Below, piece by piece: positions 17,983-27,185 of a stretch of DNA of 64,000 nucleotides. Position numbers and translations under genes: made by a program. The stretch spans positions 62,001 to 126,000 of the forward strand of contig JBFWVC010000013.1 of the NCBI GenBank assembly GCA_050246945.1, written 5' to 3'. The notes under the pieces were generated by a model, which did not search any database, was not told the origin of the DNA, and worked only from the letters and a program-made list of their open reading frames with translations. Source of the DNA: JAEUMD01 sp050246945. Lineage in GTDB: Bacteria > Pseudomonadota > Alphaproteobacteria > Rhizobiales > Hyphomicrobiaceae. Position 1 is the stretch's first letter, and the number at the start of each line of letters is the position of its first letter.

Positions 17983-19623
17983 ATGACCGGAAATTCGACG
18001 GAAAACCTCTGGTATATCGCCCGCGACGGCCAACAGCACGGACCGATCTCGGATACCGAGATGCGGCTGTTCGTGGAGAACGGTCACCTCAGGCCTTCAG
18101 ACCTGCTATGGCGGCCGGGGTTTACAGAGTGGCGACCGGCAACGACCGTATTCTCTGACCAAGCAGCGGCGATGGCTCCCGAACCGGCGCCAAAGGCGCC
18201 CGAGACACCGGCAGAAACCGCTTCTGCCGGTCAAGAGATGCGTAAGACCTCACCTTCGAAGGAGGCTGGGGGGGGCGCACAGCGCGCGGAAGAGAAACCG
18301 ACCGGCACGGCCGCCGCGGTGCGCACGAGCGAGATCGGCGCGGCTGCACCCGTCGCGATGGCTCGCCCAGCCCCGTCAGCGCAGGCCCCATCGCCCTCAC
18401 CTGGTCGCGCAAATTCCCAGGCATCCGCCAATGCCGGACCCAGCGCCGGGCGACCAATGGCAATGAGCGGGCCTGGACCGCGAGATACCGGTCCGGCGGC
18501 TCCGAAGGCACCCGCCCAACAAGCCTCGCCATCGAACCCCGGCGCGGCAATGAGCCTCGGCGCCCAGTCAAAAGCCGCGCCCTACGTGCCAGTAACGTCG
18601 CGCGCCGATGCCACGCCAGCCCGCACCGGGCGCGGGCGGAAGCTCGCAATGGCCGCCGTGCTTCTGGCGATGATCGTCGGCAGCTTCGCTTACGTCGTTT
18701 CCCACAAAGACGACATCATCGCACTGATGGGGAGCGGCAAGTCGCAGGGCGAAGTTCCGGTCATCAAAGCCGAGCCCGCGCCGCAAATGAAGGCACAACA
18801 GGAGACGGCAGCGTTGCAGAGGCCGGCGCAGTCCGAGCAACCATCGTCGCCTGCGCGCCAGTCCGCAGAGCCCACGCAATCATCCCCCGTCACCAACGCG
18901 CCGGCGGATCAGGCTGCGGCGAGCGAATCCATCATCACGCCTACGGCAACGCCGCCTATAGAGGATGCATCGTCTGCAGTGGACGCCTATTACCAGCAAA
19001 GCAAGCTATGGCAGTACATGAAGCGCGCCTACCCCGACTGGTACAGCGAGCGCATCAGTGCGGCTGCCGCTCTCGGGAGCGGCGCGGCGCCTGCGCGCGA
19101 TGCGACAAAGAGCATGGTAGAAGGGCTCGTTGCGCTGCGCCGGCAGAATGCGAACGATGCATTGCAGGCTGACACCGGGATGCTGAAGGCCATCGCCACC
19201 GCGTTCCTGAACAATCTGCAATCGCTGGCCGAGAAGGGGCCCGACATCTGCTACGGCTTCATCAGCCAGGGTGAGACCAGCCCCAAGAGCATTGACCTGT
19301 TCCACAAGCCGCAGAGCACGCCGGAACTGGAGGGGCAGGCGCTTACGATCTTCGAGGCAATCGCTGCGGGCAAGGCAGCGCCAACCCAGCATGAGCGTCC
19401 GAAGAAGGGCGATTACGACGTACTCGCCGCCGAGCTTGGCAAGCTCGGATGGAGCCAGGCGGACCTGCAGCTCTTTGCCGATCCCAAGGCGCTGTCAAAC
19501 GCGCCGCCGGCACGCGTCTGCGCCATGGTGCGCGACTGGTTCAAGGCGCACATCGCCATATCCGACTCTGCGGTTCAGGAACGCCTGCTGTTCGAGACGC
19601 TTCGGCCCGTCGTGGCCGGTTGA
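17983..19623 (+). CDS. GYF_2 (DUF4339) domain membrane protein
   Basis: 546 residues from MTGNSTENLWY. Residues 7-60 form a GYF_2 domain (WYIARDGQQHGPISDTEMRL ... DLLWRPGFTEW), a fold that binds proline-rich ligands or partner proteins. A long Ala/Pro/Ser-rich linker runs to about 215, then one transmembrane helix (LAMAAVLLAMIVGSFAYVV, ~218-238), a second disordered linker, and a ~210-residue globular C-terminal domain that I do not recognise. Topology suggests the GYF domain is cytoplasmic and the C-terminal domain periplasmic. Function unknown; a DUF3147 membrane protein gene follows ten bases later. Confidence 0.72.
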   Translation: MTGNSTENLWYIARDGQQHGPISDTEMRLFVENGHLRPSDLLWRPGFTEWRPATTVFSDQAAAMAPEPAPKAPETPAETASAGQEMRKTSPSKEAGGGAQRAEEKPTGTAAAVRTSEIGAAAPVAMARPAPSAQAPSPSPGRANSQASANAGPSAGRPMAMSGPGPRDTGPAAPKAPAQQASPSNPGAAMSLGAQSKAAPYVPVTSRADATPARTGRGRKLAMAAVLLAMIVGSFAYVVSHKDDIIALMGSGKSQGEVPVIKAEPAPQMKAQQETAALQRPAQSEQPSSPARQSAEPTQSSPVTNAPADQAAASESIITPTATPPIEDASSAVDAYYQQSKLWQYMKRAYPDWYSERISAAAALGSGAAPARDATKSMVEGLVALRRQNANDALQADTGMLKAIATAFLNNLQSLAEKGPDICYGFISQGETSPKSIDLFHKPQSTPELEGQALTIFEAIAAGKAAPTQHERPKKGDYDVLAAELGKLGWSQADLQLFADPKALSNAPPARVCAMVRDWFKAHIAISDSAVQERLLFETLRPVVAG

Positions 19624-19633
19624 GCGTCGCGCC

Positions 19634-19984
19634 ATGTTGACGGCAGCTGCCAAAGTCCTTCTGACCGCGATTCTGGTTGTAGCCATATCGGAGGCGGCGA
19701 AGCGCTCCAGCCTCCTCGGAGCGCTGATCGCCTCACTGCCATTGACGTCTCTCCTGGCGATCATCTGGCTTTGGCACGACACAGGCGACAACGAGCGCAT
19801 CGCATCACTTGCACAGGGCATCTTCTGGCTGGTTCTACCGTCGCTCGTCTTCTTCGTAGCCCTTCCGCTCATGCTGCGCGCAGGGTGGACATTCTGGCTT
19901 AGCCTCGCCATCTCGACGGGTTTGACGGCAGCCGCCTATTTCGTCATGGTCCGCATCCTCGCGCGCATCGGGATTGCCGCCTGA
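19634..19984 (+). CDS. DUF3147 family small membrane protein
   Basis: 116 residues from MLTAAAKVLLTAILVVAISEAAKR. Four hydrophobic helices cover nearly the whole chain. SLLGALIASLPLTSLLAIIWLW is typical of DUF3147, a conserved family of inner-membrane proteins of unknown function. The open frame extends far upstream, but that part overlaps the GYF_2 gene in another frame and is not protein-like, so this ATG is preferred. It starts ten bases after the GYF_2 stop and is likely co-transcribed. Confidence 0.75.
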   Translation: MLTAAAKVLLTAILVVAISEAAKRSSLLGALIASLPLTSLLAIIWLWHDTGDNERIASLAQGIFWLVLPSLVFFVALPLMLRAGWTFWLSLAISTGLTAAAYFVMVRILARIGIAA

Positions 19985-20041
19985 GCGGCGGCGCGGGACC
20001 TGAATGAAATAGCCGCAGTCGCCTGGACCTGCTCACAGATC

Positions 20042-21955
20042 ATGCTGCACATAAACGATCTCGTCTTCCGCATCGAAGGCAAGCCGATCTTCGACGGCGC
20101 CACAGTAGCTATTCCGTCGGGTCACAAAGTCGGAATCGTCGGACGGAACGGTGCCGGCAAGACGACACTCCTGCGGCTGATCAACGGCGAGCTGTCGCCA
20201 GATGCAGGCAGCATCGGCATACCGCGCAACCATCGCATCGGCTACGTCGCCCAGGAGGCCCCGGGCGGTGAAGCGAGCCTCATCGAGTGGGTGCTTTCGA
20301 CCGATCAGGAGCGTGCTGCACTTCTCACAGAGGCAGACACGGCCACCGACCCGCACCGCATCGCCGAGATCCAGATGCGGCTACAGGACATGCGCGCGCA
20401 TGCGGCACCAGCTCGCGCGGCGCAGATACTTGCCGGTCTCGGCTTCGACGAGGCGCAACAACAGCGGCCCTGCCGCGCTTTCTCCGGCGGCTGGCGCATG
20501 CGCGTGGCGCTCGCCTCGGTGCTGTTCCTGGAGCCCGAAATTCTGCTTCTCGACGAGCCTACCAACTATCTCGATCTCGAAGGCACTTTGTGGCTGGAGA
20601 ACTATCTCAAGGGCTATCCGGAGACAGTGCTGATTGTCAGCCACGATCGCGATCTCCTGAATACGGCTGTCTCATCGATATTGCATCTGGAACGGGGACG
20701 GCTGACGCTCTACTCGGGCGGCTACGATGACTTCGAGGAGGCGCGACGCGAGCGCCAGCGCCTGGAACTGAAGCTCAAGAAGAAGCAGGACGACGAACGC
20801 CGCCGCATTCAGGTGTTCATCGACCGGTTCAAGGCGAAGGCGACGAAGGCGCGCCAAGCACAAAGCCGCGTCAAGGCACTTGCCAAGATGAAACCGATCG
20901 CGGAGCAGGTGGACGAGCGCGTCGCGCCGTTCCTGTTTCCCAATCCGGAAAAAACCATCGCAAGCCCGATCCTGAGGCTGGAGAATGCCGCTGCCGGCTA
21001 TCGCGATGGTCCGCCGGTGCTGACGAACCTTGATCTCAGAATCGACAACGACGACCGGATCGCGCTGCTGGGCCAGAACGGCAATGGCAAATCGACATTC
21101 GCCAAGCTCATTTCCGCCAAACTTGCACCCACGCACGGGCACGTACTCGGCGCGGCCAAGATTGAGGTCGGCTATTTTGCGCAGCATCAGCTCGACGAAC
21201 TCAACCCGGCCTCAACGCCCTATGACTACATGGCGCAGTTGATGCCGGACGCGACCGAAGCGCAACGGCGCACCAAACTCGGCACATTCGGCTTCGGCAT
21301 CGAGAAGGCCGATACCAAGTGCGCCAATCTCTCCGGCGGCGAGAAGGCCAGGCTGCTGCTAACGCTCACAACCTTCCACAAGCCGCACCTCCTGATCCTC
21401 GACGAGCCGACGAACCACCTCGACGTCGACAGCCGGGAAGCCTTGATCCATGCGCTGATGGACTACGAGGGCGCCGTCATCCTGATCAGCCACGATCGCC
21501 ATCTCGTCGCCGCGACGGCCGACCGCTTGTGGCTCGTCAAGGACGGAACGGTGAAGAGCTACGACGGGGACATCGACAGCTACAGCGCGGATCTGCTTGC
21601 AGAGCGTGGCGGGAAAGGGCGTGGCATCGATGCTCGCGAAGTGGGTGTGGAGAAGAAGGCCTCGGCGCCCACGCGAGCTGATCAAAGGCGTGCTGCAGCC
21701 GAACGGCGCGCAGAGCTGGCGCCGTTGAAGAAGGCGATGGACGCTGCGGAGCAATCCGTCGTGCGGCTATCGCGCCAAATTGCAAAGCTCGATGCGACGC
21801 TCGCAGATACCCGGATCTATGCAATCGACCCGGATCGCGCGCAGAAGGCAGCGATCGAGCGCGGACAATTGGCCAAACAGCTCGAAGCCGCCGAGGAAGC
21901 ATGGCTGGCGGCGGGCGAAGCGTACGAACAGGCGTGCGCAGAAAGCGAGCCTTGA
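20042..21955 (+). CDS. ABC-F family ATPase (Uup/EttA-like)
   Basis: 637 residues with two ATP-binding cassettes and no membrane segments. Walker A motifs are GRNGAGKTTLL and GQNGNGKSTFAK, the signatures FSGGWRMRVAL and LSGGEKARL, and the Walker B sites LLLDEPTNYLDLEG and LILDEPTNHLDVDS. A charged linker (RQRLELKLKKKQDDERRR) separates them, and a coiled-coil C-terminal extension (QSVVRLSRQIAKLDATL) ends the protein as in Uup. ABC-F proteins act on the ribosome or on DNA structures rather than in transport. It may end the run GYF_2-DUF3147-ABC-F. Confidence 0.93.
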   Translation: MLHINDLVFRIEGKPIFDGATVAIPSGHKVGIVGRNGAGKTTLLRLINGELSPDAGSIGIPRNHRIGYVAQEAPGGEASLIEWVLSTDQERAALLTEADTATDPHRIAEIQMRLQDMRAHAAPARAAQILAGLGFDEAQQQRPCRAFSGGWRMRVALASVLFLEPEILLLDEPTNYLDLEGTLWLENYLKGYPETVLIVSHDRDLLNTAVSSILHLERGRLTLYSGGYDDFEEARRERQRLELKLKKKQDDERRRIQVFIDRFKAKATKARQAQSRVKALAKMKPIAEQVDERVAPFLFPNPEKTIASPILRLENAAAGYRDGPPVLTNLDLRIDNDDRIALLGQNGNGKSTFAKLISAKLAPTHGHVLGAAKIEVGYFAQHQLDELNPASTPYDYMAQLMPDATEAQRRTKLGTFGFGIEKADTKCANLSGGEKARLLLTLTTFHKPHLLILDEPTNHLDVDSREALIHALMDYEGAVILISHDRHLVAATADRLWLVKDGTVKSYDGDIDSYSADLLAERGGKGRGIDAREVGVEKKASAPTRADQRRAAAERRAELAPLKKAMDAAEQSVVRLSRQIAKLDATLADTRIYAIDPDRAQKAAIERGQLAKQLEAAEEAWLAAGEAYEQACAESEP

Positions 21956-22446
21956 ACAGGTGGCCCACGACCAAATTGCGCCCGCGGATTAAAGATCAGG
22001 GGAGCAACTTTATCGTCTGCTGTGGCGGATAATCTCCATTTCCGAAAATTGGGATATCCGCACTGGTCGCCTTGGCTGTAAATCGGTCCCGCAGGAGGAG
22101 CGGTGGGTGCGATCTTGCGGGGATCGTCCGGCGGAAAAGAGGGCCGTCGGCCTGACCACGCCGCTCCTCCCCAGCTCCTGGACATGGTCTCAATCATTCT
22201 TCAATGCACGATTTCATCGCTGCAAGGTTGCGCCGCGGCCGCCGGCCAATCGCTGAGTGGTCCTCATGCAGACGGCGTCTGGGTTCCCACGCAGGTTCTG
22301 CGGCCAAATCTAGGTGTTGCGCGAAAGCGCGCAGATTGGCACCTTCGCCTCGCTGTCCACCCCGACGGCCATGCCAACAACGCGGCAATCGTGGACCGGA
22401 GTGTTCGATCGAGCAGGCGGGCCACGCGCGTAACCGGGACCATAAC
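21956..22446. other. Intergenic region upstream of the GST gene
   Basis: 491 bases. An open frame continuous with the GST extends through part of it, but its residues are Arg/Ala/Pro-rich and unlike a protein domain, so I treat the stretch as non-coding. No repeat or RNA was recognised. Confidence 0.4.
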
Positions 22447-23061
22447 ATGAAGCTCCTGACATCTCCGACCACGCCCTTCGGCCGAAAGGTGCAGCTTGCG
22501 GCCGCCATCAAGGGCGTTTCCGAGCAGATCGAAATCGTTAAGGCGGACACAAATCCGCCGGGAAACGCGGCGTTGATGGTGGAGAACCCGCTGGGCAAGA
22601 TCCCGGTTCTTATCCTTGACGACGGTGCGCGCATCTTCGACAGCCGCGTCATCTGCGAATATATCGACACGCTCGGCGGGCCGGACGCGCCGCGCCTCAT
22701 CCCTGTGAGCGGTTCCGAGCGCTGGAAGACACTTTCGCTTGCAGCGCTTGCCGACGGCATGGCCGAAGCTGGAATCTTGATCTACTATGAAGGGCTCTAC
22801 AGGACTGCGGAGCAGCGCAACGCTGGTTGGGTCGCGCGCCAGCAGGCCAAGGTCGATGCTGCACTCGACTATTTCGAGAAGAATCCGCCGGCATGGAACC
22901 GTAGTCCGGACTACGCACACATCGCACTCGCCGCAGCGCTCGGCCATCTCGATCTCCGGCATGAGAAACGCTGGCGGATCGACCGGCCGCGGCTTGTCAA
23001 CTGGATCGACCACTTCGAGAATGCAGTACCTGCATATGCGGCCACGCGTCCAAGCGCTTAG
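22447..23061 (+). CDS. Glutathione S-transferase family protein
   Basis: 204 residues from MKLLTSPTTPFGRKV. The N-terminal thioredoxin-like domain includes SPTTPFGRK (catalytic Ser/Thr region), NPLGKIPVL with the cis-proline and DDGARIFDSRVICEYID for the glutathione gamma-glutamyl group. An all-helical C-terminal domain follows, with AHIALAAALGHLDLR. Such enzymes conjugate glutathione to electrophiles or reduce peroxides. It is monocistronic, with repeats downstream. Confidence 0.9.
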   Translation: MKLLTSPTTPFGRKVQLAAAIKGVSEQIEIVKADTNPPGNAALMVENPLGKIPVLILDDGARIFDSRVICEYIDTLGGPDAPRLIPVSGSERWKTLSLAALADGMAEAGILIYYEGLYRTAEQRNAGWVARQQAKVDAALDYFEKNPPAWNRSPDYAHIALAAALGHLDLRHEKRWRIDRPRLVNWIDHFENAVPAYAATRPSA

Positions 23062-23263
23062 GGTCAGATGCCAAGCGGGTTAGGCTTTCAGCGTGTCGCG
23101 AATTCTCAGATTCGCTCCTGACGCTTTTAATCCCTGCTTTTGTGCATGTCGTTGTCGCAGAGCCGCTGCGCACTTTTGCGCGACTTACATTTGAACAGGT
23201 CAGGATCGGATTGAATCAAGTCCGATGATCGTGGCCCATGCAGTCTCTTTGATCGAGAACATC
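23062..23263. other. Intergenic stretch after the GST gene
   Basis: First half of a 409-base convergent gap; the second half holds two R1 repeats. No gene recognised. Confidence 0.35.
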
Positions 23264-23315
23264 GATCACGCCTTTGATGGAAACACGACTGCTTCCATCC
23301 CAGACGATCTGGCTC
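23264..23315 (+). repeat. Dispersed repeat R1, copy b1 (degenerate)
   Basis: Same order of blocks as the other R1 copies (GATCACGCCTT, CTGCTTCCATC, GATCTGGCTC) with several substitutions. It lies 14 bases before copy b2 in the convergent gap after the GST gene. Confidence 0.7.
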
Positions 23316-23329
23316 TTGTGCGTGAGTCT

Positions 23330-23382
23330 GATTCACGCCTTCGAAGGAAGCATGACTGCTTCCATCTCAGCCGATCAGGCTC
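23330..23382 (+). repeat. Dispersed repeat R1, copy b2
   Basis: Best-formed copy: GATTCACGCCTTCGA, then a perfect 7-bp hairpin GGAAGCA-TGAC-TGCTTCC at 23346-23363, then ATCTCAGCCGATCAGGCTC, where CAGCC and GGCT can also pair. It nearly matches copies at 54525 and 54593, 31 kb away. Confidence 0.85.
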
Positions 23383-23470
23383 AGGGACATGCCGAGGCCA
23401 TGCGGGCGGGATCCCATGAGATCACGGCAGGTAGATTTCGCGCGGAGATATCGCACCTGGGCGGGCTCGG

Positions 23471-24592
23471 TCATGCGCGTTGACGCAACCGCGCGAGCGA
23501 GCGCGCGAGGGCCGCCTGCCCACTCAGTTCCTCCTCGGTAGGTGGCACTGCATGGCTGGTACCGGCACGTGCCTGCGCGTTTGCGTTCAAGCGGACGGAG
23601 CCAGGCGGCCGCGAAGCGGCTTCGGCGGCCTTTCGAATACTGCGAAACCGTTTCACGGCGTCCGTCACTTCGTCGGCGACAGTGGGCAAGCATTCCTTAC
23701 GATCAGGCGTTGCGAGGGATGGCTCCAGAGCGGCACCAGGCGCGACTGACGCGGGGGCAGGGCCAGACAGCGGCGTGGTCGTTTGTGGAGCGTCGGACAG
23801 CGACTCGCAAGTCGGCATTTGCTCCGGCTCAGACGCGGCAGGTGACCGCTCCTGTGGCCGATCGACTTCATCGTGTATTGCCGGACCATCGCGCTCGCAG
23901 ACGATTTCCGGATCGGTCCGGACTGCGACTTGGGCGTCTGCGGTGACAGCGGAACTTTCGGCTGGCGTTGGCTCGATTTCGTTGGACTCAGGCACCCAGA
24001 CTGGCTCTGCGCTTTTCATCGGCTTCGGGTTCGCTTCGTGAGAACCGGCTCCCGACAACTCTGCCAATCGTTGTCTGGCTTCCAGAACCCGCAGGGTCTG
24101 CAGGCGCGAAAGGCGCAGCGCGGCACGCAACTGGTTGCGGTCGGTGCTGTGCGCTTCGATCATGCCATAGAGCGTGTATTGCACCAGTGCCCGACGGGCC
24201 GAGTCTGCACTCAGCTGATAGAAGTCTTCAATCGTCTTCAGATTGAGCCCATCCGCATTCGGATTCATCATGTAGTGGCGCAGTACGCCGGCGAGCTTCA
24301 TCGAATCCTTGGATGCCCAAGGCGCCTGCAGTGCATCGTCGAACCAGATCTCGACGGCAAGTTGCAGTTCATCTTTCGTCAACTCACCAAGTGTTGCAAA
24401 ACGGACGTAGCGCTGCTCAGACATGTGATTATCAAAACCGTGCTCAAATATGAATGTAATCGGCAAGGCGCAAAATGGAGGGGCGCCTGCGACCTCGGGC
24501 ACCATGGTAGCGCGCAAGTATGCCTGAAGCGTAAATTGGCGGCGGGAACGCACCCGCTGGCGTCCTTCAGCAAGCTGCTCTTGCTCATTCAA
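23471..24592 (-). CDS. Uncharacterised protein with helical N-terminal domain and disordered tail
   Basis: Up to 373 residues from MNEQEQLAEG; a later ATG at 24424 (MSEQRYVRFATLGEL, 317 residues) looks more like a natural start and is a real alternative. The ordered part (about residues 57-200) has FATLGELTKDELQLAVEIWF, HYMMNPNADGLNLKTI, SARRALVQYTLYGMIEAH and a leucine-rich helix LQTLRVLEARQRLAEL. The rest is Pro/Ala/Glu-rich and probably unstructured, ending in ALARSLARLRQRA. I do not recognise the family; a winged-helix-like regulator is conceivable but unproven. It begins six bases after the gamma-glutamylcyclotransferase-like gene and may be coupled to it. Confidence 0.55.
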   Translation of the reverse strand: MNEQEQLAEGRQRVRSRRQFTLQAYLRATMVPEVAGAPPFCALPITFIFEHGFDNHMSEQRYVRFATLGELTKDELQLAVEIWFDDALQAPWASKDSMKLAGVLRHYMMNPNADGLNLKTIEDFYQLSADSARRALVQYTLYGMIEAHSTDRNQLRAALRLSRLQTLRVLEARQRLAELSGAGSHEANPKPMKSAEPVWVPESNEIEPTPAESSAVTADAQVAVRTDPEIVCERDGPAIHDEVDRPQERSPAASEPEQMPTCESLSDAPQTTTPLSGPAPASVAPGAALEPSLATPDRKECLPTVADEVTDAVKRFRSIRKAAEAASRPPGSVRLNANAQARAGTSHAVPPTEEELSGQAALARSLARLRQRA

Positions 24593-24598
24593 CGTCGT

Positions 24599-25042
24599 TC
24601 AGTCTGCCCAAATTCCATTGGGCAACAGACGGGCACCAGCCAACGGTCCCTCGTATACATAGGCCCAAGCCGGTGACGAAATCTCTCTCCCGCCTTTCTC
24701 CAGACGGGCGACTTGTAGGACCAAGCGTCGATATTCGGCAGTTTCCTGCGCATCTGCTCTGATGCCCTCGTAGCGATCGAGCCAGTTAAACACATCGTCG
24801 GGTTCAGCTAGTTCGCGCAACTCGCCGAACACACGCCCCATGCCGCTTCCTTCAGAATTGGGGAGGCTCAGAACAAGCCCGGGATAGGCTCCAAGATCGA
24901 ACAGGTATCCTGGGGCGACGGCTGGCCCGGCTACTCGACTTGCCTTATCCAGGCGCGCCCGCGGGCCGCGTCCCAAGGAGCTACTGGCCGTCGACATCAA
25001 TGTGCCGTAAACGAACAGCATTCGCGGGTTTGCCATGATCAT
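24599..25042 (-). CDS. Gamma-glutamylcyclotransferase-like (AIG2-like) protein
   Basis: 147 residues. RMLFVYGTLM at the N-terminus is the signature YGTL loop, and VFNWLDRYEGI carries the conserved Glu of this beta-barrel family. These proteins cleave gamma-glutamyl amino acids to 5-oxoproline or act on related gamma-glutamyl amines; the exact substrate is not predictable. Translation may start at MIM or two codons later at MANPRM. Its start faces that of the small membrane protein on the other strand. Confidence 0.8.
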   Translation of the reverse strand: MIMANPRMLFVYGTLMSTASSSLGRGPRARLDKASRVAGPAVAPGYLFDLGAYPGLVLSLPNSEGSGMGRVFGELRELAEPDDVFNWLDRYEGIRADAQETAEYRRLVLQVARLEKGGREISSPAWAYVYEGPLAGARLLPNGIWAD

Positions 25043-25088
25043 GCGGCAGTCTCGACCTCAACCGGGCAAAACAACACGGGCTGCCGCC

Positions 25089-25397
25089 ATGCCTATCCTG
25101 TCTGAGCTTGTCGTGTCCATCGTGGGTGGGGTCGCGACCGCACTGATCCTGGGCGTGCTCGTGAAACCGGCCTCGCCGGACACCGGCGAAGCAGGACGTC
25201 GACGCGGCGGGACGGTCCTCGGCGACCTTATGCACATGCTGCTGGCCGTCGCCGGCGGCATCGCCGTCGCGCTGCTGGCGGGCAAGTTGGCAATACAGGC
25301 CGGCGCCGTACCGCAGGGGACGAGCGGGCGGCTCATCCTGCTGGCCGGCGGCACCGCATTGTCCTGGCTGCTGCTGCTGCCGTTGCGGCGTCGCTGA
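25089..25397 (+). CDS. Small membrane protein, unknown
   Basis: 102 residues from MPILSELVVSIVGGVATAL. Three hydrophobic helices (about 5-25, 48-66, 78-97) are joined by a Gly/Arg-rich loop, and the chain ends LLLPLRRR. An earlier in-frame ATG at 25035 would overlap the divergent gene and is less likely. There is no family I recognise. The coding frame is supported by its hydrophobic pattern only. Confidence 0.5.
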   Translation: MPILSELVVSIVGGVATALILGVLVKPASPDTGEAGRRRGGTVLGDLMHMLLAVAGGIAVALLAGKLAIQAGAVPQGTSGRLILLAGGTALSWLLLLPLRRR

Positions 25398-25605
25398 GGC
25401 AGCGCAGGGCTGGAGCATCGTCGGGGAAAGCTCCATTTCAGCTGAGAAGCGAGCCTACGCGGGCGCTGGCCAAAGAATGGGCGAGCGCAAAATTCTGGAA
25501 AAATCGCCGTGACTTCATGGAACGAATTCCAAGAACCTGCGTTTCAGACACAAGTTCGGTGCGCTATCCCCCGTCCCTTCCCCCACACCGGCGCACCCAT
25601 TCAAG

Positions 25606-25649
25606 CCGGGCTCCGCACCTCCGCCCCCCGAGGTCCCCGCGGAGCCCGG
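25606..25649. terminator. Hairpin in a convergent intergenic region
   Basis: CCGGGCTCCGC (25606-25616) pairs perfectly with GCGGAGCCCGG (25639-25649) over 11 bp, in the 307-base gap between the small membrane protein gene and the DUF4261 gene. It probably ends transcription from both sides. The rest of the gap shows nothing else. Confidence 0.5.
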
Positions 25650-25704
25650 TGGATTATGCCTGCGGCAAACCGCAGTTGCGGTCTTGAGAGAACGACGCCC
25701 GGGC

Positions 25705-26550
25705 TCAGTTCAACCGGCGGAACGACTTGCCGAACACGTTTTGCGCGAACTTGCTTCCCGGTTTTACGGGTTCGGGCCCATCCGCCCTTTCGAAGTCGAG
25801 CAGATAGACGTCGCCGACGCCGTCGCGAAACGATGGTGCGCTGCGTACCTTGATACGCTCGGTCTCGGAGCCGCCGACCGTATCGCCATCATTGACCACG
25901 GGGCCATTCGAGATGAGGTAGCCCGCGAGATTGCTGACGAACTGCAGCGCATCCTTCGGCTCCATCGGCGCTGAGTTGGCCTCGATTTCCATAAGACCGA
26001 ACGCATCCATACCTTCAGTGGAAACGATGGTGCCGCCCTGGCCATCTCCGGAAACCTGGATCATGACCCATAGCCGGACGGGAAGCACCTGCTCGGACTG
26101 GAACCGGTGGAACTCTCCTGCGAACTGGTCGGCGGAAACGAGCACGCCGCCCCAGGCCACTGCGATGGCCGGCAGCTGGTCGATGAACTCGCGCACCACG
26201 AGCGTATGCTTCACGTGTGCATCAAGCCGGCTGGAATGGTCCCATGAGGATGAGACGATAAGGTGCGCCTGATTGGCACTCATCACATCGGCGGCCTCGG
26301 GCCACCACCAGGCGTGATCGACCCAGCTCTGCCAATGGTGTTGCGGCAGAGGCGCATCGACCAGACCGGTTATGAGCAGGCTTCCATCGCAAGGAACGAC
26401 TTGAGCGTTTCCGTCGGGCGGCAGGATTTCCCCCACATTCAACAACTCGCCAAAGCGTTCCTTCAGGCGCTCCATGTCGGGCATCTGCGGACGCTCCAGG
26501 AAGATCATGGTCATGATCTGCCGGGGCCGCTGCTTGTCCGCCTCCGTCAT
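25705..26550 (-). CDS. DUF4261 domain protein
   Basis: 281 residues from MTEADKQRPRQIMTM; GGGAGG precedes this ATG, while an earlier in-frame ATG at 26592 lacks one. The chain matches DUF4261-type features: AHLIVSSSWDH, KHTLVVREFIDQLPAIAVAWGGVLV, a central GMDAFGLMEIEA and QFVSNLAGYLISNGPVVNDGDTVGG. It is soluble and cytoplasmic. The family has no established biochemistry; similar proteins are sometimes near secretion or immunity genes, but none is seen here. Role unknown. Confidence 0.7.
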   Translation of the reverse strand: MTEADKQRPRQIMTMIFLERPQMPDMERLKERFGELLNVGEILPPDGNAQVVPCDGSLLITGLVDAPLPQHHWQSWVDHAWWWPEAADVMSANQAHLIVSSSWDHSSRLDAHVKHTLVVREFIDQLPAIAVAWGGVLVSADQFAGEFHRFQSEQVLPVRLWVMIQVSGDGQGGTIVSTEGMDAFGLMEIEANSAPMEPKDALQFVSNLAGYLISNGPVVNDGDTVGGSETERIKVRSAPSFRDGVGDVYLLDFERADGPEPVKPGSKFAQNVFGKSFRRLN

Positions 26551-26691
26551 GTGTCGCGCCTCCCGTCCTATTGCTTCAAGGGCGTAGCACAAGAGGCGGG
26601 CACCTCAACCCGCGCAGATTGCCTCATGGGGTGGATGCATTGCAGCGGCCCGGATGGCTGTACCGCTGGACGCAACGATGAGGATCCGGCT

Positions 26692-27102
26692 TCAGCTACC
26701 CACGAGATAGACGACCGCAAATGCGGTTGCCGCAATCGCCAGGGCGACTGGGATGAGCAGGACCTGAACGTAAACTTCGCCGTTGGGCAATTTGCCGCTT
26801 GCCGTCTCAAGTCCGGCTTCGTCAACGCCTGTCGGCGCGGGATCGAAATCGCTCTTGTGTCGCAGCGCCGTCTTGCGCGCCAGCATGGGAAGTGCCGTCA
26901 GCACGAGAATGACGATCGTCACGAATGCAAGATCGAGGTCGGTCCCGCCTTCTCGACCGAACCCAATCCATGCCGCCATCACCATCCAGGCGAATGCAAT
27001 CCAGGCAAGACGATAGATTCCGCTCGGCAACTCAGATCCGGGGACATCATGAAACATGGCGAGCCTCGCTTTCACGTGCCCGTCCCAGCCGATCGTATTC
27101 AT
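26692..27102 (-). CDS. Small membrane protein, unknown
   Basis: 136 residues with three predicted helices: YRLAWIAFAWMVMAAWIGFG, LDLAFVTIVILVLTALPML and VQVLLIPVALAIAATAFAVVYLVG. A ~35-residue polar loop joins the second and third helices. No catalytic motif is visible. It lies downstream of arsM on the same strand but is separated from it by a strong hairpin, so it is probably transcribed separately. Confidence 0.6.
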   Translation of the reverse strand: MNTIGWDGHVKARLAMFHDVPGSELPSGIYRLAWIAFAWMVMAAWIGFGREGGTDLDLAFVTIVILVLTALPMLARKTALRHKSDFDPAPTGVDEAGLETASGKLPNGEVYVQVLLIPVALAIAATAFAVVYLVGS

Positions 27103-27117
27103 TTAGGGGCGCCTGCC

Positions 27118-27155
27118 GATGCACGCAACGCTCGCCTGCGCGGGTTGCGTGCATC
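27118..27155 (-). terminator. Stem-loop downstream of arsM
   Basis: GATGCACGCAAC (27118-27129) pairs perfectly with GTTGCGTGCATC (27144-27155), 12 bp with a 14-base loop, 30 bases past the arsM stop. Confidence 0.6.
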
Positions 27156-27185
27156 AGCCGCGGAGCGATGGGAAATTCCGTCGCT

